Of a stretch of DNA of 64,000 nucleotides, positions 22,224 through 33,350 are shown in pieces (position 1 is the stretch's first letter; the number at the start of each line of letters is the position of its first letter). Location: assembly GCA_005765155.1 (NCBI GenBank), contig VCCP01000005.1, positions 5,270,001-5,334,000 of the forward strand, read 5' to 3'. The stretch comes from Zelopaecilomyces penicillatus (taxonomy: Eukaryota > Ascomycota > Sordariomycetes > Hypocreales > Pseudodiploosporaceae). Both the position numbers and the translations under genes were made by a program. Below the pieces are notes generated by a model. That model made no database searches and was not told the origin of the DNA. It was given only the letters and a program-made list of their open reading frames with translations.

Positions 22224-24080
22224 ATGATTGATCCTCTGTTCGAGATGTCAGGTGGATCGGATGTGAATCAAATTTTGAACATGAACGATTCGCCATCTCA
22301 GGACTTACACAATATTGGCCTCGATGATGGCTCCAAGGCAGATCCAAGCAGTGCTAGCTTATCTCATCTCTTGGACGCCATCAGAGTATCACCCTATCGC
22401 ACTACACAAACAGATTCGTCTCCAGCAGAGCCTCTACCTGATACCGCGACTCGCCCTGTGACTGAGCCTGTCTTGTGCAAGGAGCAACAAGACCTCGTTA
22501 ATCTGATTATGACTGGCTGCAATGTCTTTTACACAGGCTCGGCAGGATGCGGTAAGTCGACGGTCATGAAAGCTGCGGTAAAAAAATTGACTGAGAGGGG
22601 CGCCAACGTGCATGTTGTTGCTCCTACTGGGAGGGCAGCACTTCAAGTCAATGGCATGACAACATGGTCTTATATGGGTTGGAAGCCCGACTTTCATAAA
22701 CTCAGCCTTAAGAAACTAAAGAACATGGGTTGGCGCCAAAGTATCGCAGGGCGCTTAAAGGGGACAGACGTACTCATCATCGATGAGATTAGTATGGTTG
22801 AGAATCATCACCTGGAACGCATCAACGTCTGCATGAAGGAAGTTCGATACTGGGATAGAGAAAGAGGTCGGGTAGCTACGAATGCTCCTGCTTTCGGAGG
22901 AGTCCAGGTTATTGTAGCTGGCGATTTTTGCCAATTACCACCTGTCAAACCTTTCGAATTTTGCATGGAATGTGGACAAACCATGGTTCTCAGTGATGGT
23001 GGTGAGTTCAACTGCGCAAGCGGGCATGGTCCCTTTAGTGAGTCATCAAAATGGGCTTTCCAGAGCGAAGCATGGAGGGAGGCAAATTTTATTCACGTGG
23101 AACTGAAGGAGATCCATCGACAAAACGACCACATCTTCATTGAGCTTCTTCAAAAATGTCGACTTGGTGTACCCTTTTCGATTGACCAAATGGATATGCT
23201 GATGTACCACGACTGTGAAGTACGCAATGCGACAAGACTTCTTTGTACGAAGCGGGAAGTTACTGATGTGAACTTGAACCATTTCAACAAACTGAAAACG
23301 CCCATCTTTGTGTATCACGCCGTGGATGGCTTTGAGCACTACCCCCAAAACAAAGAGGATCTACCAACTTGGGACTACCGCGCACATGAAGCAGACGGCA
23401 CATTGACTGCTTGCAAACAACACCGGCTGGAACCAATCTTGAGTTTGTGCGCTGGTATGCCGGTCGTACTGTTGGTCAATCTTGATATAAAGAAAGGCCT
23501 TGTGAACGGGAGTCAAGGCATCATCTCTGGCTTCAAAGAAATGGACCTAGGTCATCCGGTTCAGGCGAAAGACAAAGGAAAAGGCTTGCCTTTATATCCC
23601 ATCATTGGCGATGAATATCCAGAATTATTAGAAAGACAAATTACTGAGTACATGGCGTCACAAACGAGCAGACGGCAAGAGGAAATCGCCATACCCCACG
23701 AGAGACAGCCGCAGAAAAGGGCAATTGAGACTGGGATAAGATGGCCTCAAGTGTCGTTCCACAATGGCTTGAAGATGACAATCCGCCCTGTCTGTGTAGT
23801 TAACACGATTGGTGATTCGGAACCCTACTCACTCCTGCACCGTACGCAGATTCCTCTGATGCCAGGATGGGCTATGACCATCCATAAAAGTCAAGGCATG
23901 ACTCTGGACCGTGTAATTGTAAATCTGTCAAAGGTTTTCGAGGCGGGCCAGGTCTATGTAGCTCTGTCAAGAGCTAGACGACTAGAGGGTTTAAAGGTTG
24001 AGGGCCCTTTAAGTGGACTGAATGCTGGGTATAAGAATCTCGAAGTACAGAAGTTTCTTTTAGAACGATTTAATAACTAA
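22224..24080 (+). CDS. PIF1-like superfamily 1B DNA helicase
   Basis: An intronless frame of 618 residues from the ATG at 22224. The first 80 residues are low in structure, with no clear targeting signal. Helicase motifs follow in order: Walker A GSAGCGKST (about 105-113), motif Ia with VVAPTGRAA, Walker B LIIDEIS (about 184-190), AGDFCQLPPV (about 232-241), then late motifs MTIHKSQGMTLDRV and YVALSRARRLEGL. Between AGDFCQLPPV and the IHRQN segment lies an insertion with Cys247, Cys250, Cys264 and His268, a possible small zinc site. PIF1 enzymes unwind DNA 5' to 3', including G-quadruplexes and telomeric ends. Fungi often carry extra, shorter, fast-evolving copies, and this looks like one of those rather than the housekeeping enzyme. 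All motifs look intact. Confidence 0.86.
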   Translation: MIDPLFEMSGGSDVNQILNMNDSPSQDLHNIGLDDGSKADPSSASLSHLLDAIRVSPYRTTQTDSSPAEPLPDTATRPVTEPVLCKEQQDLVNLIMTGCNVFYTGSAGCGKSTVMKAAVKKLTERGANVHVVAPTGRAALQVNGMTTWSYMGWKPDFHKLSLKKLKNMGWRQSIAGRLKGTDVLIIDEISMVENHHLERINVCMKEVRYWDRERGRVATNAPAFGGVQVIVAGDFCQLPPVKPFEFCMECGQTMVLSDGGEFNCASGHGPFSESSKWAFQSEAWREANFIHVELKEIHRQNDHIFIELLQKCRLGVPFSIDQMDMLMYHDCEVRNATRLLCTKREVTDVNLNHFNKLKTPIFVYHAVDGFEHYPQNKEDLPTWDYRAHEADGTLTACKQHRLEPILSLCAGMPVVLLVNLDIKKGLVNGSQGIISGFKEMDLGHPVQAKDKGKGLPLYPIIGDEYPELLERQITEYMASQTSRRQEEIAIPHERQPQKRAIETGIRWPQVSFHNGLKMTIRPVCVVNTIGDSEPYSLLHRTQIPLMPGWAMTIHKSQGMTLDRVIVNLSKVFEAGQVYVALSRARRLEGLKVEGPLSGLNAGYKNLEVQKFLLERFNN

Positions 24081-24632
24081 TGAGGGTTTAAGTTTAAAGA
24101 GTATTAGAAGAGGAAATTTAATAATTTAACTTTAAAAAAGAGTTAAATAATCACTAGTATCTTATTGATAATATACTATATATTATAATAGTTTAATAAC
24201 AGGGTTAAACATACGCCTTGCTAATTGACTAAGCTATGGTTATATAGCTGCAGTTGGGCATGCGACTCGTCAAAGTGGTCGTTTAGTACTGGCGGACGGC
24301 AACTGGTCAGCTAGCTTAGCTAGCAGATACTACCCTTACCAATCCAGGTTCCAGCTTCTGATAACTATTATTTATGGCATCGAGCAATTACGTCAAGTCT
24401 GCTTGTCTATTCAACAGACGCAAAGTTATCTGGCACAGCAACACCTCCGCCCACCAACATCATGCAGCTAGTTTTCCTCAGCAGGGGGGGGGGGCGGGCC
24501 CACATGTCTTACCATGATATTTCTTTACGCCTGTATAAAGAGCAGCCGGTTTCCACACCTCCTTTGACTGCTTCTCCGTCCTCCCACAGTCCCTCCACTC
24601 TGCAATTCCTTCTTCGCTAGCAAGTCACCGCC
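24081..24632. other. Intergenic region with an AT-rich patch and a G-run
   Basis: The first 120 bases are very AT-rich with TTTAA and TATA runs, unlike the flanking genes, and could be a mutated repeat remnant. A run of G (about 24485-24494) followed by GGGCC lies 140 bases before the next start. Confidence 0.45.
24534..24539 (+). promoter_or_regulatory. TATA-box candidate for the sulfotransferase-like gene
   Basis: TATAAA lies 99 bases before the ATG at 24633 and is followed by a C/T-rich leader, a conventional fungal promoter layout. Confidence 0.5.
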
Positions 24633-25607
24633 ATGAACTCAAGTGCTCCAAACCCAGTGGAAATGCAGGTAAGACAAGTTACGTGTGCCGTGTTGTACGC
24701 CATACTATGACTAAAGCCATCGTCGTTGCTAGGTGATAGGTGCTGGTATCGGCCGCACCGGCACAACATGTAAGTCCTTTGTCCCGACTCCTCAGTTCAA
24801 CAGCAAGCTCATTTGTGATTCTCCGGCTGTCAAGCTCTCGAAGCCGCATTAGCCATCCTGGGTATCGCTCCTACGTACAACTGGGACTCGCTGGAGGCGT
24901 CCTCCGACCAGGCTATTGATCTATGGGTGCAACTGCTCAATTTAAAGCGAAATGGCAAGTCTTTAGCATCAGATGAGGTTTTCAGGAACGCCAGCAAATG
25001 GAATGAGATTCTCCTCGGCTACGGAGCTATTGTCGATGCACCAGGCAATGAGTTTGCCATGGGCCTGGCTCACGCGTATCCCAATGCGAAGGTGATACTC
25101 ACTATTCGCGATTCACCGGAAGCATGGCTAGAAAGCTGGAGGAGAACAGTCTACTACCAGCAAGTAATGTGGAGCAACTCTTGGAGCATGCGCATCATGG
25201 CCACGATTGATGACCTCGTGGGCCTCGCAAAGACGCCAAAAGCCGACAAAATCAGGACCGCTTTAGGAGGCGGAAAGCTTGCGCCTGGGGAGTCGGAGCT
25301 TCTCTGGTATGAACGCACCAATGAAGCCGCGCGCAAGTACATTCCGGCGGATCGACTACTAGAATTCAACGTGAAGCAAGGATGGGAGCCTTTGTGTCGA
25401 TTCCTTGGCAAGGAAATCCCCAACGTGCCATTCCCGCACACCAAGGATGCGGCGCAATACAAGGTGACCGTTGATGAGAGGATCCGCGAGCAGCAGCAAC
25501 GACTGCAGTGGCTTGCAACTGGTACTATTTTGCTTTTAGGCGCGCCGACCGCCCTGCTGGTTGGGCCGTTGGCTAGACTTTTGGGCACGGCGTTTCACCT
25601 GGGCTGA
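24633..25607 (+). CDS. Sulfotransferase-like P-loop protein (Sulfotransfer_4 type)
   Basis: Three exons (24633-24668, 24733-24769, 24835-25607) encode 281 residues. The introns are 64 and 65 bp and the splice phases restore the P-loop GAGIGRTGTTS at about residues 15-25. This loop binds the phosphosulfate of PAPS in sulfotransferases. The later block GNEFAMGLAHAYPNAKVIL with TIRDSPEAW gives the second nucleotide-binding strand. The fungal family is widespread, but its acceptors are largely unknown, so substrate and pathway are not assigned. The last 25 residues are hydrophobic (LLLGAPTALLVGPLARLLGTAF) and could anchor the protein in a membrane by its tail. A very short first exon of 12 residues is common in this family. 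Confidence 0.82.
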
Positions 25608-26662
25608 TTTATGGAAGCATATTGATTGAAGAGCGCGATGGCTTCGAAACCAGCAGTCCCAAAAACGAATAAATATTGATATTCATACATTTTAATGAAT
25701 ATTTCTGAATATATCAACGTAGATCGAGTTGATCTTGATATGAACCTTCGTCGGTCAAATCTTTCCGCCCTTCCAGGTGGTCGTTCCTGACATGAAAATC
25801 GGCGTCACGTACCCACAGGACAACTACCCACGACTCCAATCACTCAATATTCACCGACTATTCACAAGGACGAATGAATATGAATACTGCTGCAACTACC
25901 CCCGGAAGTGAGGCTGTGCGCCGTGTTTCCATCTGGCGCCAAATTCTGCAACACAGGTCGCAACTGAGCGAAGCAGAGCTGACGGATAAAAAACACTTGC
26001 GAAATGTCTTATTACTCTATCGTTTTTGCAAGGCGATGTTGTCTCTCACCCTGCATACGACTGACACCACTTAGGTATTAGAGGCTAAACAAGGGCCTAG
26101 ACCAGCCCGGACCCTCAGTACAGCTAGTCTCAAATTATCTAACGGCGGTCTTCACGTACTCCGTACACTGCGACATTTACGCTGCAATAAGATTAGCTGT
26201 CTCTCATGTAGCAGCTGAACTGCACACCGCCCCTTTCTCCTATAATAGCCCATAAACTAACTCACTATTATAAGACACTTTGCCGGGCAATGGATAAGCG
26301 AGCGTGCCACAGCTCCATCCTTTTTGACCCTTCCCTATTTGGCTGAAATACCCTCATTCTCACCTACCAGTACACCTCTGCCGGAACCCCATGGCCTGCC
26401 GATCCTTCGCGATATGTCCCGCTGCGGCAGCTAGAAGCGTCGTCCACCTATGTCAGGGGAGAAGAGCCATCGACTCAACAAGAAAAACCTCCCCATTGCT
26501 TTTTATACAAAGTAGGAAGTATAGGGCTGAGTACCGATATCACAAAAGCCATACCCCTTCAGTCCCCGTAAGGCATTGTCCTGGAGCAACGTGCCTAAGA
26601 GGGGAAAATCTTGAACCATACATACCACTTCTGGCCCTTTCTAGTGAGCTATTCGTACCAAT
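25608..26662. other. Intergenic region before the glycosyltransferase
   Basis: About 1.05 kb. Frames of 66 and 91 residues at 25874 and 26391 have no supporting features. The start of the glycosyltransferase at 26663 is the first methionine in frame with a consistent exon. Confidence 0.45.
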
Positions 26663-28713
26663 ATGACAAAGTCGCCTGTAACAACGACTCCTCCCAAGAC
26701 TTTCACCATTGTGGCTGGCCTAAAAGGTAGGTATGCTGTCCAACAGACGCCTCATCCCCTGCCCACCACGTCGGCGAGGATGAGGTGGGCAAGAGAAATC
26801 GCCGAGATCGTCTGGAGACCATTGACAGCTATGATTTGGCTGCTCCAGCTCTACTTGATTTGCGTATTGGCAAAGGCAGCGCGCCATGCCACATCCAACC
26901 AGGTAGCAGTGGCATGGGGATTCATTGCCACGAGGCTCTCTCTGCTCTGTGGGTGCATCCTGACTCATCTCTGTACCAACGCACATTGCTGATAAGACCT
27001 AGTGGCACTCTTCGCCGAGGAAGCCTGGCGATTTTGCACCTTCAGGCCTACTAGGACAAGGAAAAGGACAAGGTTGGTGGGCGACACAGTGCCTGCAGTG
27101 GATATTATAATCGTTTCGTGTGGCGAGAATATTGAGGTGATCCTGGACACCGTCCGAAGTGCTTGTGCACAGGACTATCCCAGCGGCAAGTTCAGGGTGC
27201 TCGTATCGGATGACGGCAACGACAATTCGCTGCGTGATGCCTTACATGCCCTGAATGAAGACATGCCCTGCGATCTTTTGTACTATTGCAGGCCCGGCAA
27301 GGCTGGTTCTAAGCCCGGCTACAAAGCCGGTAATATGAATGCAGCCCTCGCTCACCTGGACGCTCTGGGCAGGCAAACCGAGTTTTGTGCCTTTACCGAC
27401 GCCGATATGCTTCTTGAAGCAGACTTCCTCCGTGCTTGCCTCGGCCATTTACTCCTTGATCCACAAGTTGGCGTTGTTATCGTCCCTCAGAGCTACTACA
27501 ATCTGCCGATCAATGACCCCTTGTGCCAATCCATGCATGCCTTCAACCACTGGGATCAACTGCAGCGTGACAGTATTGGCGCAGCGTGGGAAACCGGGCC
27601 AGGAGTGCTGTTTCGCCGAAAAGCGCTTGTCGATATCGGTGGCCTCAACACACGGGTCATTAGTGAGGATGTCTTGTGCGGCTTTCTCCTAAACGGGCAC
27701 GGCTGGCATACTATCATTTGCCATGAGCAGCTACAATGGGGCCTTGTGCCCGAGACCTTGGCCGGCCACATCGCACAGCGTTTGAAATGGGTGAGTCGTT
27801 ATTAATCCACTCACCAGGAAAGGGGGTTGCTCTCATCCGCTAACTGTTGAAGAACGTGGGGACATTACAAGTCGCTAAGGTCATCGACTTCGGCTTCAAA
27901 TTGCGTATAACTTGGCAACAACGTGCCATACAGATTTGTTTCTCCTTGGGTCCGCACCTGTCGGGGATCAATAGAACTGTTCGTAGTTGGGCAGTTCTCG
28001 TCCTCGTGTCCTCTGGAAAGCCACTGGTCATCGCAAGGAACAAGGCGGATCTAGAACACGTCATCGCCATAGCCTGGCTCATCAACCTATTATGCCACCT
28101 GGAAAACCTGATAATAGGCTCTTACTGCGGATATCGTGAGATCAGGCGCAGAAAGCAAGGCTGCGCTTGGCTCAGCCCTTATCTGGCCATGGCCACTATG
28201 CGTGAACTTTTGCCACGGTATATATCCGGCACGAAAGTCACGTTCATTCCGACCGCATTGCTAGACTCGTCACTCAAAGAGAGAGATGAGCAGTCGAGAG
28301 CACCATTTCTCACCCGTATCAGTAGAATGGTGCTCCAACAGGGCCTATGGTACCACCTTCTGATGATGACGGTTGTTTTCGGTCTCATTCACAAAGAAAT
28401 ATCGACCAGCCGCGCCATTACCAACCAGGAAGCAATGTGTCAACACATGTGGACTCACTCCCTTGCTCCTGGATTGGACTGGGACAGCTATTTCGATTTG
28501 CTTGCTCCGCTTGCCTACGCTTTCGTACCATCTACAGTACCTCCTCGGCGAGAGCTTCTTGGGGAGCCTTCAAGTGACAAAATCCAATGTCGACTCCCTA
28601 AGAAGACTTCTAGGCTTGAGAAGTGGGATTGGTGGTGGTTCATGGCAGAATTGCCGCGGATGCTGTTAATTATATTAGGAACCATTGTGCGATTTCGACT
28701 TTGCCCAAAATAG
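26663..28713 (+). CDS. Membrane-bound family-2 glycosyltransferase (cellulose/hyaluronan synthase-like)
   Basis: Three exons (26663-26948, 27003-27790, 27853-28713) encode 644 residues, with introns of 54 and 62 bp. Two membrane segments lie in the first 105 residues. The cytosolic catalytic domain then shows the first aspartate pair VLVSDDGND, the KAGNMN loop, the DXD-like FTDAD, the acceptor-binding VISEDVL, and QRLKW at the exon 2/3 junction. In most family members the last motif is QXXRW; here lysine replaces arginine. Several further membrane segments follow, as in processive synthases. It probably uses a UDP-sugar to build or decorate a polysaccharide at the plasma membrane, but sugar and product are unknown. 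The N-terminal exon could contain one extra unrecognised intron near 26727. Confidence 0.83.
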
Positions 28714-29590
28714 ACTTGCTCTGCCACGTATTATTATGCTGCTTCGCAGGACTTAGAGCTACAATCCCAAGCATATTTACATTTATTCCTTCTTATAAAT
28801 ATTTATATAGTTAGTTTTTGTTTAATCTCTATGTTATGGCTGGGTTCGGTCATCCCCTAAAACACTGGCACGCTTCTCACAGGTCGCTTATCAGAGGCCA
28901 CAGTGGCGGTGATCTTTTTTCAATAGTGGAGACACGAGCTTCGACTGCTATTGACTATTCACCCATATCAGCATATCCGAAAATCTTCCTTCACTTGTTT
29001 TTGTGAGTTGTGCCCACGGTCGCAAGGCGAAGAAAGAAGAAATCGGCAGAATATCACAATTCAGACTCACGCAGAAATTATATGATTGCCTGGGCAAGGT
29101 CAGTAGGTGAAAGTGTGTACACGAAAAATGTTGCCCTAAAATGTATGGTGGACGGCTACGAGAGGGGCTGTCACGGGTTTTCATTCCTGTATATGGGGTC
29201 GATCCGCGCTGAACTTGCTTGAGTGCAGGCAGCGGGCGGAGTCGATGCTTGTCGCTGTATAAAGCTTACACGCCGATGAAACATCTCTTATACGCCACGG
29301 CGCTTTAGCAGCACTCCGGGAACTGTATAAGCGAATGAATTGGCTCTAATATAGTAACGTCCGGTTGCTTTTATAACACCCTGCTCAAGGAGCTTTCTCA
29401 TGCTGTGGATAGCAGACCAAGCTCCAAGCAAAACACAAAATAAAAAGGCAGTAAAGCCCGACCCTTACCCACCGGAATAAGGATGCTAGGATAAAGTGGC
29501 TGGTTATTCTATAATATATATAGTAAGATACAGTTCAGCCATCTAATAAAACTATGCCATAATACAACGCACCCTATAATACCACACTAA
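28714..29590. other. Transition from gene-bearing DNA to the AT-rich block
   Basis: No gene is supported. Composition is balanced to about 29,450 and then turns sharply AT-rich. Several TATAAGC/TATAAAGC stretches occur at 29,250-29,340. This is the border between the normal chromosome arm and the transposon-filled chromosome end. Confidence 0.5.
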
Positions 29591-29842
29591 TATAATGTTT
29601 AATGAATTCCTAAGGGATAAATCTAATAAAAAGGGGTTTATATTGGTAGATAAGTTAAGATATTCTAAATAATAGGTCTATTATATTAATAATAGATACA
29701 GAGTATTATAACCAGAGGTTAAGTATTAGTATAGTAAGTAATAGTAAATAATATAATAAAGTTAAAAGTGTATTAATAACTATCTAAGCTATATCTAAAG
29801 AATGAAAATTAAAGGTATATATATATATTATAGATTACTTAG
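29591..29842 (-). mobile_element. Truncated Gypsy LTR fragment
   Basis: The 252 bases match the low-coordinate half of the 428-bp LTR of the chromovirus described at 50,583, from the equivalent of TGTGATGTTT up to the GGATTACTTGG position. It is followed directly by a second, full LTR, so it is a broken copy. Nearly all differences are C/T or G/A transitions. Confidence 0.8.
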
Positions 29843-30526
29843 TATAACATTTAATAAATTCCTAAGGGATAAACCTAATAAAAGGGGTTTATATTGGCAG
29901 ATAAGTCAGGGTGTTCTAAGCAATAGGTCTATCATATTAATAATAGATACAAAGTATTATAACCAGAAGCAAGTATTAGTATAGTAAGCGATAGCAAACA
30001 ATACAATAAAATTAAAAGTATATTAATAACTATCTAAGCTATATCTAAAGAATGAAAATTAAGGGTATATATATATATTATAAATCACTTAGATCACTTA
30101 CTATATAAGTGGTAATCCAGGTAATCCAAGTTACTGGCTCACCTAGCTCACTACCATTCTTATAATAATCCCATTAATCCATTATAACTAGTCCCCTTTC
30201 CTCTATAGTATATACCTTCCTTAGGTTATATAACCGGCCTATTATATAACTATATCATTAGATTATAATATAATATCTTCCTCTTAATAATCTTATCCTT
30301 AAGGCTTATTGATTATTCTTATATAAAAACATAATCCCAGCTATAATTATAGGTATAATTCCTTTCTTCTTCCTTTGTATTTTTAATATAATACCTTAAG
30401 GTATTTCAAAACATTATACTAATCAAAAGACTAATCAATATAAAAGTCTTATAATTCTTATTAAAGGCACTGGTAATATTATTATATCTTATTCCTTTTA
30501 TTCCTAATATTATTTAATATATTATA
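29843..30526 (-). mobile_element. Gypsy 3' end: full LTR (29843-30270) plus internal stub
   Basis: A 428-bp LTR of the chromovirus family is followed by about 256 bases equivalent to the internal 3' region (compare 51,011 onward). The stub ends where a Copia LTR begins. On this strand arrangement it is the 3' end of a minus-strand element whose remainder is missing. It is heavily AT-shifted. Confidence 0.8.
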
Positions 30527-31307
30527 TATTATAATTTTATAATATAGGCTATAGCTAAAGCTAGTAGTGATAGCAGTGGAAGAAAGGTATGATAGTTATC
30601 CGGGTAAAAGTCTATAGAAAAGAAGAAAGAAGTGATTATATTATCGATATAGAAAAGAAGAAGGATATAACTAGGAATCCTTCTATCTTTTATATCTATC
30701 TAATTCTAAGATAATTTAGAATTATTTAAGATATTCTAAATAACTATTTGGAATTATTAGATATTCCAAATACTAAAACAGAAAGTAAGCACTAGTCTAT
30801 CCCTTTATAGGTTAAGCTATAAGGGCTGTATAAGCTTAGCTTACTGGGCTGTGTAGGTCAGGCTGCTATATATAGAAAAACCCACTTATTTTTAACACTC
30901 TCTCTAGTAAGGTATATAGTATATAGCTAGCTCTTTATAAGGGGTTTTTATAGGTTTAGAAGGCTTAAAAAGCCTTGAAAAATAAGGCCTGTTAAAGCCT
31001 TAGTTAGCCCATCAGCAGGCATAGCCTTGGTTGCAAGATAATTTATCTTAAATAGCCCGCTAGCTGCTTCCTACCTAATATAATGGAATTTTAGCAGGGT
31101 ATGCTTGGTTTGGGTATACTGATTAGGGTTCTTAGCATTGCTTATAAAGGCTGTATTATCATAATACAGGTTTATAGGCTGCTGAAGAGGGATTTTTAGC
31201 TCTGTAAAGAGCCCAGAGAGCTATTTTAGCTCTTTTATAGCCTCTATTAAAGCATTAGATTTAGCTTCTGTAGTTGAGAGGGCTATAGTAGTCTGTCTCT
31301 TTGACTT
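30527..31307 (-). mobile_element. Older Copia copy, left part (LTR 30527-30897 plus RNase H end)
   Basis: This segment aligns with the low-coordinate LTR and adjacent coding end of the complete Copia element. Its LTR is 371 rather than 475 bases because the internal 20-mer repeat array is much shorter. The copy breaks at 31307, exactly where the younger element is inserted, and continues at 37640 after a GACTT duplication. Confidence 0.82.
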
Positions 31308-31782
31308 TATTGCAATTTGCAGTATAAAGTTATAACTAAAGCTAGTAGCGATAGCAGTGGAAGAAAGGCAGTGAATAGTTATCCAGAGTAAAGTCTGTAG
31401 AAAAGAAGAAAGAAGTGATTGAATTGCCGATAGAGAAAGAAAGCAGGATTCAGCTAGGAATCCAGCTATCTTATATATCTAAATAATACTAGGATTATTT
31501 GGAATTATTTAAGAATTCCAAATAATATTTCTTTAGATTTCTAAGCATTCCAAATAATAAGAAAGGGAGGGGTATAAGGGATAAGCCCTTATTTTACTAG
31601 TCTAGCCTGATATAGCAGGTCAGGCTGCACGGGCTTTTTAGGTCTTATAGCAGGTCAGGCTGCTACCTTATAGCAGGTCTGGCTGCTAGGGCTATAGCAG
31701 GTTTAGCTGCTAAGCTATAGTAGGTCTAGCTACTAATCTTATAACAGGTCAGGCTGTTATATAAAACCCGCCTATTTTAACA
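31308..31782 (-). repeat. Copia 3' LTR (475 bp)
   Basis: It pairs with 37165-37639 at the same length. Differences that I compared are transitions. An array of 20-mer repeats lies at about 31610-31760. Confidence 0.88.
31610..31760 (+). repeat. Tandem 20-mer repeats inside the Copia LTR
   Basis: About six units of the form ATAGCAGGTCWGGCTGCTA, separated by 3-10 bases, are present. The same array is in the other LTR at about 37465-37615, while the older Copia LTR at 30527 keeps only one or two units. They may carry promoter or enhancer function in the LTR; this is a guess. Confidence 0.75.
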
Positions 31783-31790
31783 CTCCCTCT
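31783..31790 (-). other. Copia polypurine tract
   Basis: Read on the minus strand this is AGAGGGAG, immediately before the 3' LTR that starts with TGTTAAAA. The position and composition fit the plus-strand primer of an LTR element. Confidence 0.7.
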
Positions 31791-32599
31791 AGCAAGCTAT
31801 ATATATATAGCTAGCTTTTAATAGGGGGTTTTTACAGGTTTAATAAGCTTAGAAAGCCCTGAAAAACAGGGCCTGTTAAAGCCTTAGTTAGCCCATCAGC
31901 AGGCATAGCCTTAGTTGTAAGATAATTTATCTTAAATAGCCCACTAGCTGTCTCTTGCCTAATATAGTGGAATTTTAGCAGGGTGTGCTTAGTTCGGGTA
32001 TGCTGATTAGGGTTCTTAACATTACTTATAGAGGCTGTATTATCACAATACAGGTCTATATGCTGCTAAAGAGGGATTTTTAGCTTTATAAAGAGCCCAG
32101 AGAGCCATTTTAGCTCTTTTATAGCCTCTACTAAAGCATCTGATTCAGCTTCTATAGTTGAGAGGGCTATAGTAGTCTGTCTCTTTGCCTTCCAGCAGAT
32201 AGGCCCGCTTGCTAGCTTAAAGAGATACCTATAGATGGATTTGCTAGTAGCTTTACAGCCTGCAAAATCACTATCTGAATAGCCTAGCAGCTAAAGAGCT
32301 AGTTGTTTAGCCTGTATAAGGTCTAAAGCCTTATAAAGGATAACTAGTTCTTTAGAGCCTTTCAGGTATTTTAGAAGGTTCCTAGCTGCATTATAATGGT
32401 TAATATAGGCCTGTTGCATATATCAAGAAAGCCACTGTATTGGAAAAGCTATATTAGATCTGGAAAGAAGCATAAGGTATATTAAAGTCCCTATAATCTG
32501 CTGATAAGTCTGTTATTCAGCAGAGGTAAGAACCTTTTTTAGGGGTTCTTTTAATGCTCCGGGTTGTAGGGGTATAGCTATAGGGGTTGCATCTTACAG

Positions 32600-33350
32600 C
32601 TGAAAGCGCTAAAGAGCCTCATTAATATACTGAGACTGGTGCAGCCATAGCTCCTTTTTAGCCCGGTTACAGCTGATTTGAACCCCTAAGAAGAAGGCTA
32701 CAGGGCCTCTATCTTCTATAGCAAAGACCTTATTTAACAGGCGTTTTAGCTTGTTAATATAGGGTAGGTCCGGCCCTATAATAAGGCAGTCATCAATGTA
32801 GGTAATAATAAAGGTGTTAGTCTGAGCATTGATAAAGACAGCCGGGTCAGAGATTAAGGGTTAGAACCCTAGAGTAGCTAGCAGCTTAATTAGCTGCTGT
32901 TGCCATTCACGGGGACCTTGCTTTAGCCCATATAGGGCCTTTTTTAGCAGGATAACCTGTTTTATAGCAGGGTTATAGCCAAGCTTGGCTAATAAAGCTG
33001 CTAAAGGCTGGTTTCCAGGGGTCTGGGTCTCTATAAAGGAAGACAGGCCTTCTGGAAATTCCATAAAAATATCCTCAGATAACTGGCTGTTTAAAAAAGC
33101 CCCTATAAAATCAATTTGCTCGATTTCCCAGTTATAAAAGGCTGCTAAAGCTAGTAAAATCCGCCAGATAGGGGGAATACTAGTAACTGTAAAGGTTTTA
33201 AAGTAGTCTTTTCCTTTAATTTGCATAAAACCCTTTATAACAAGCCTAGCCTTATATTTTAAGGGCTGATTTTATAAATCCTTCTTAAGCTTAAAAACAA
33301 GCCTATTTTTCAGGATTTTTCAGTCTTTTAGAACCTCTGAAAAAGGGATA
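32600..33350 (-). pseudogene. Copia reverse transcriptase, broken frame
   Basis: The longest intact part (33226-32861, 121 residues) shows the Copia-type sequence WEIEQIDFIGAFLNSQL, PEGL and KKALYGLKQGPREW. The catalytic box reads YIDD at 32800-32789 and is intact, although stop codons lie around it. Several positions differ from the family norm by single transitions. Confidence 0.85.

Noticed and set aside
26391..26666. Frame of 91 residues just upstream of the glycosyltransferase, considered as a first exon
   Set aside because: It overlaps the start region, no donor joins it in phase to the glycosyltransferase, and the protein there already starts with suitable membrane segments.
20361..29000. 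A biosynthetic gene cluster made of the helicase, sulfotransferase-like and glycosyltransferase genes
   Set aside because: No backbone synthase, no tailoring oxidoreductases and no cluster regulator; the genes are simply neighbours.
31610..31760. CRISPR-like pattern of spaced 20-mer repeats
   Set aside because: Spacers are only 3-10 bases, repeats are imperfect, and the array lies inside an LTR of a fungal retrotransposon.
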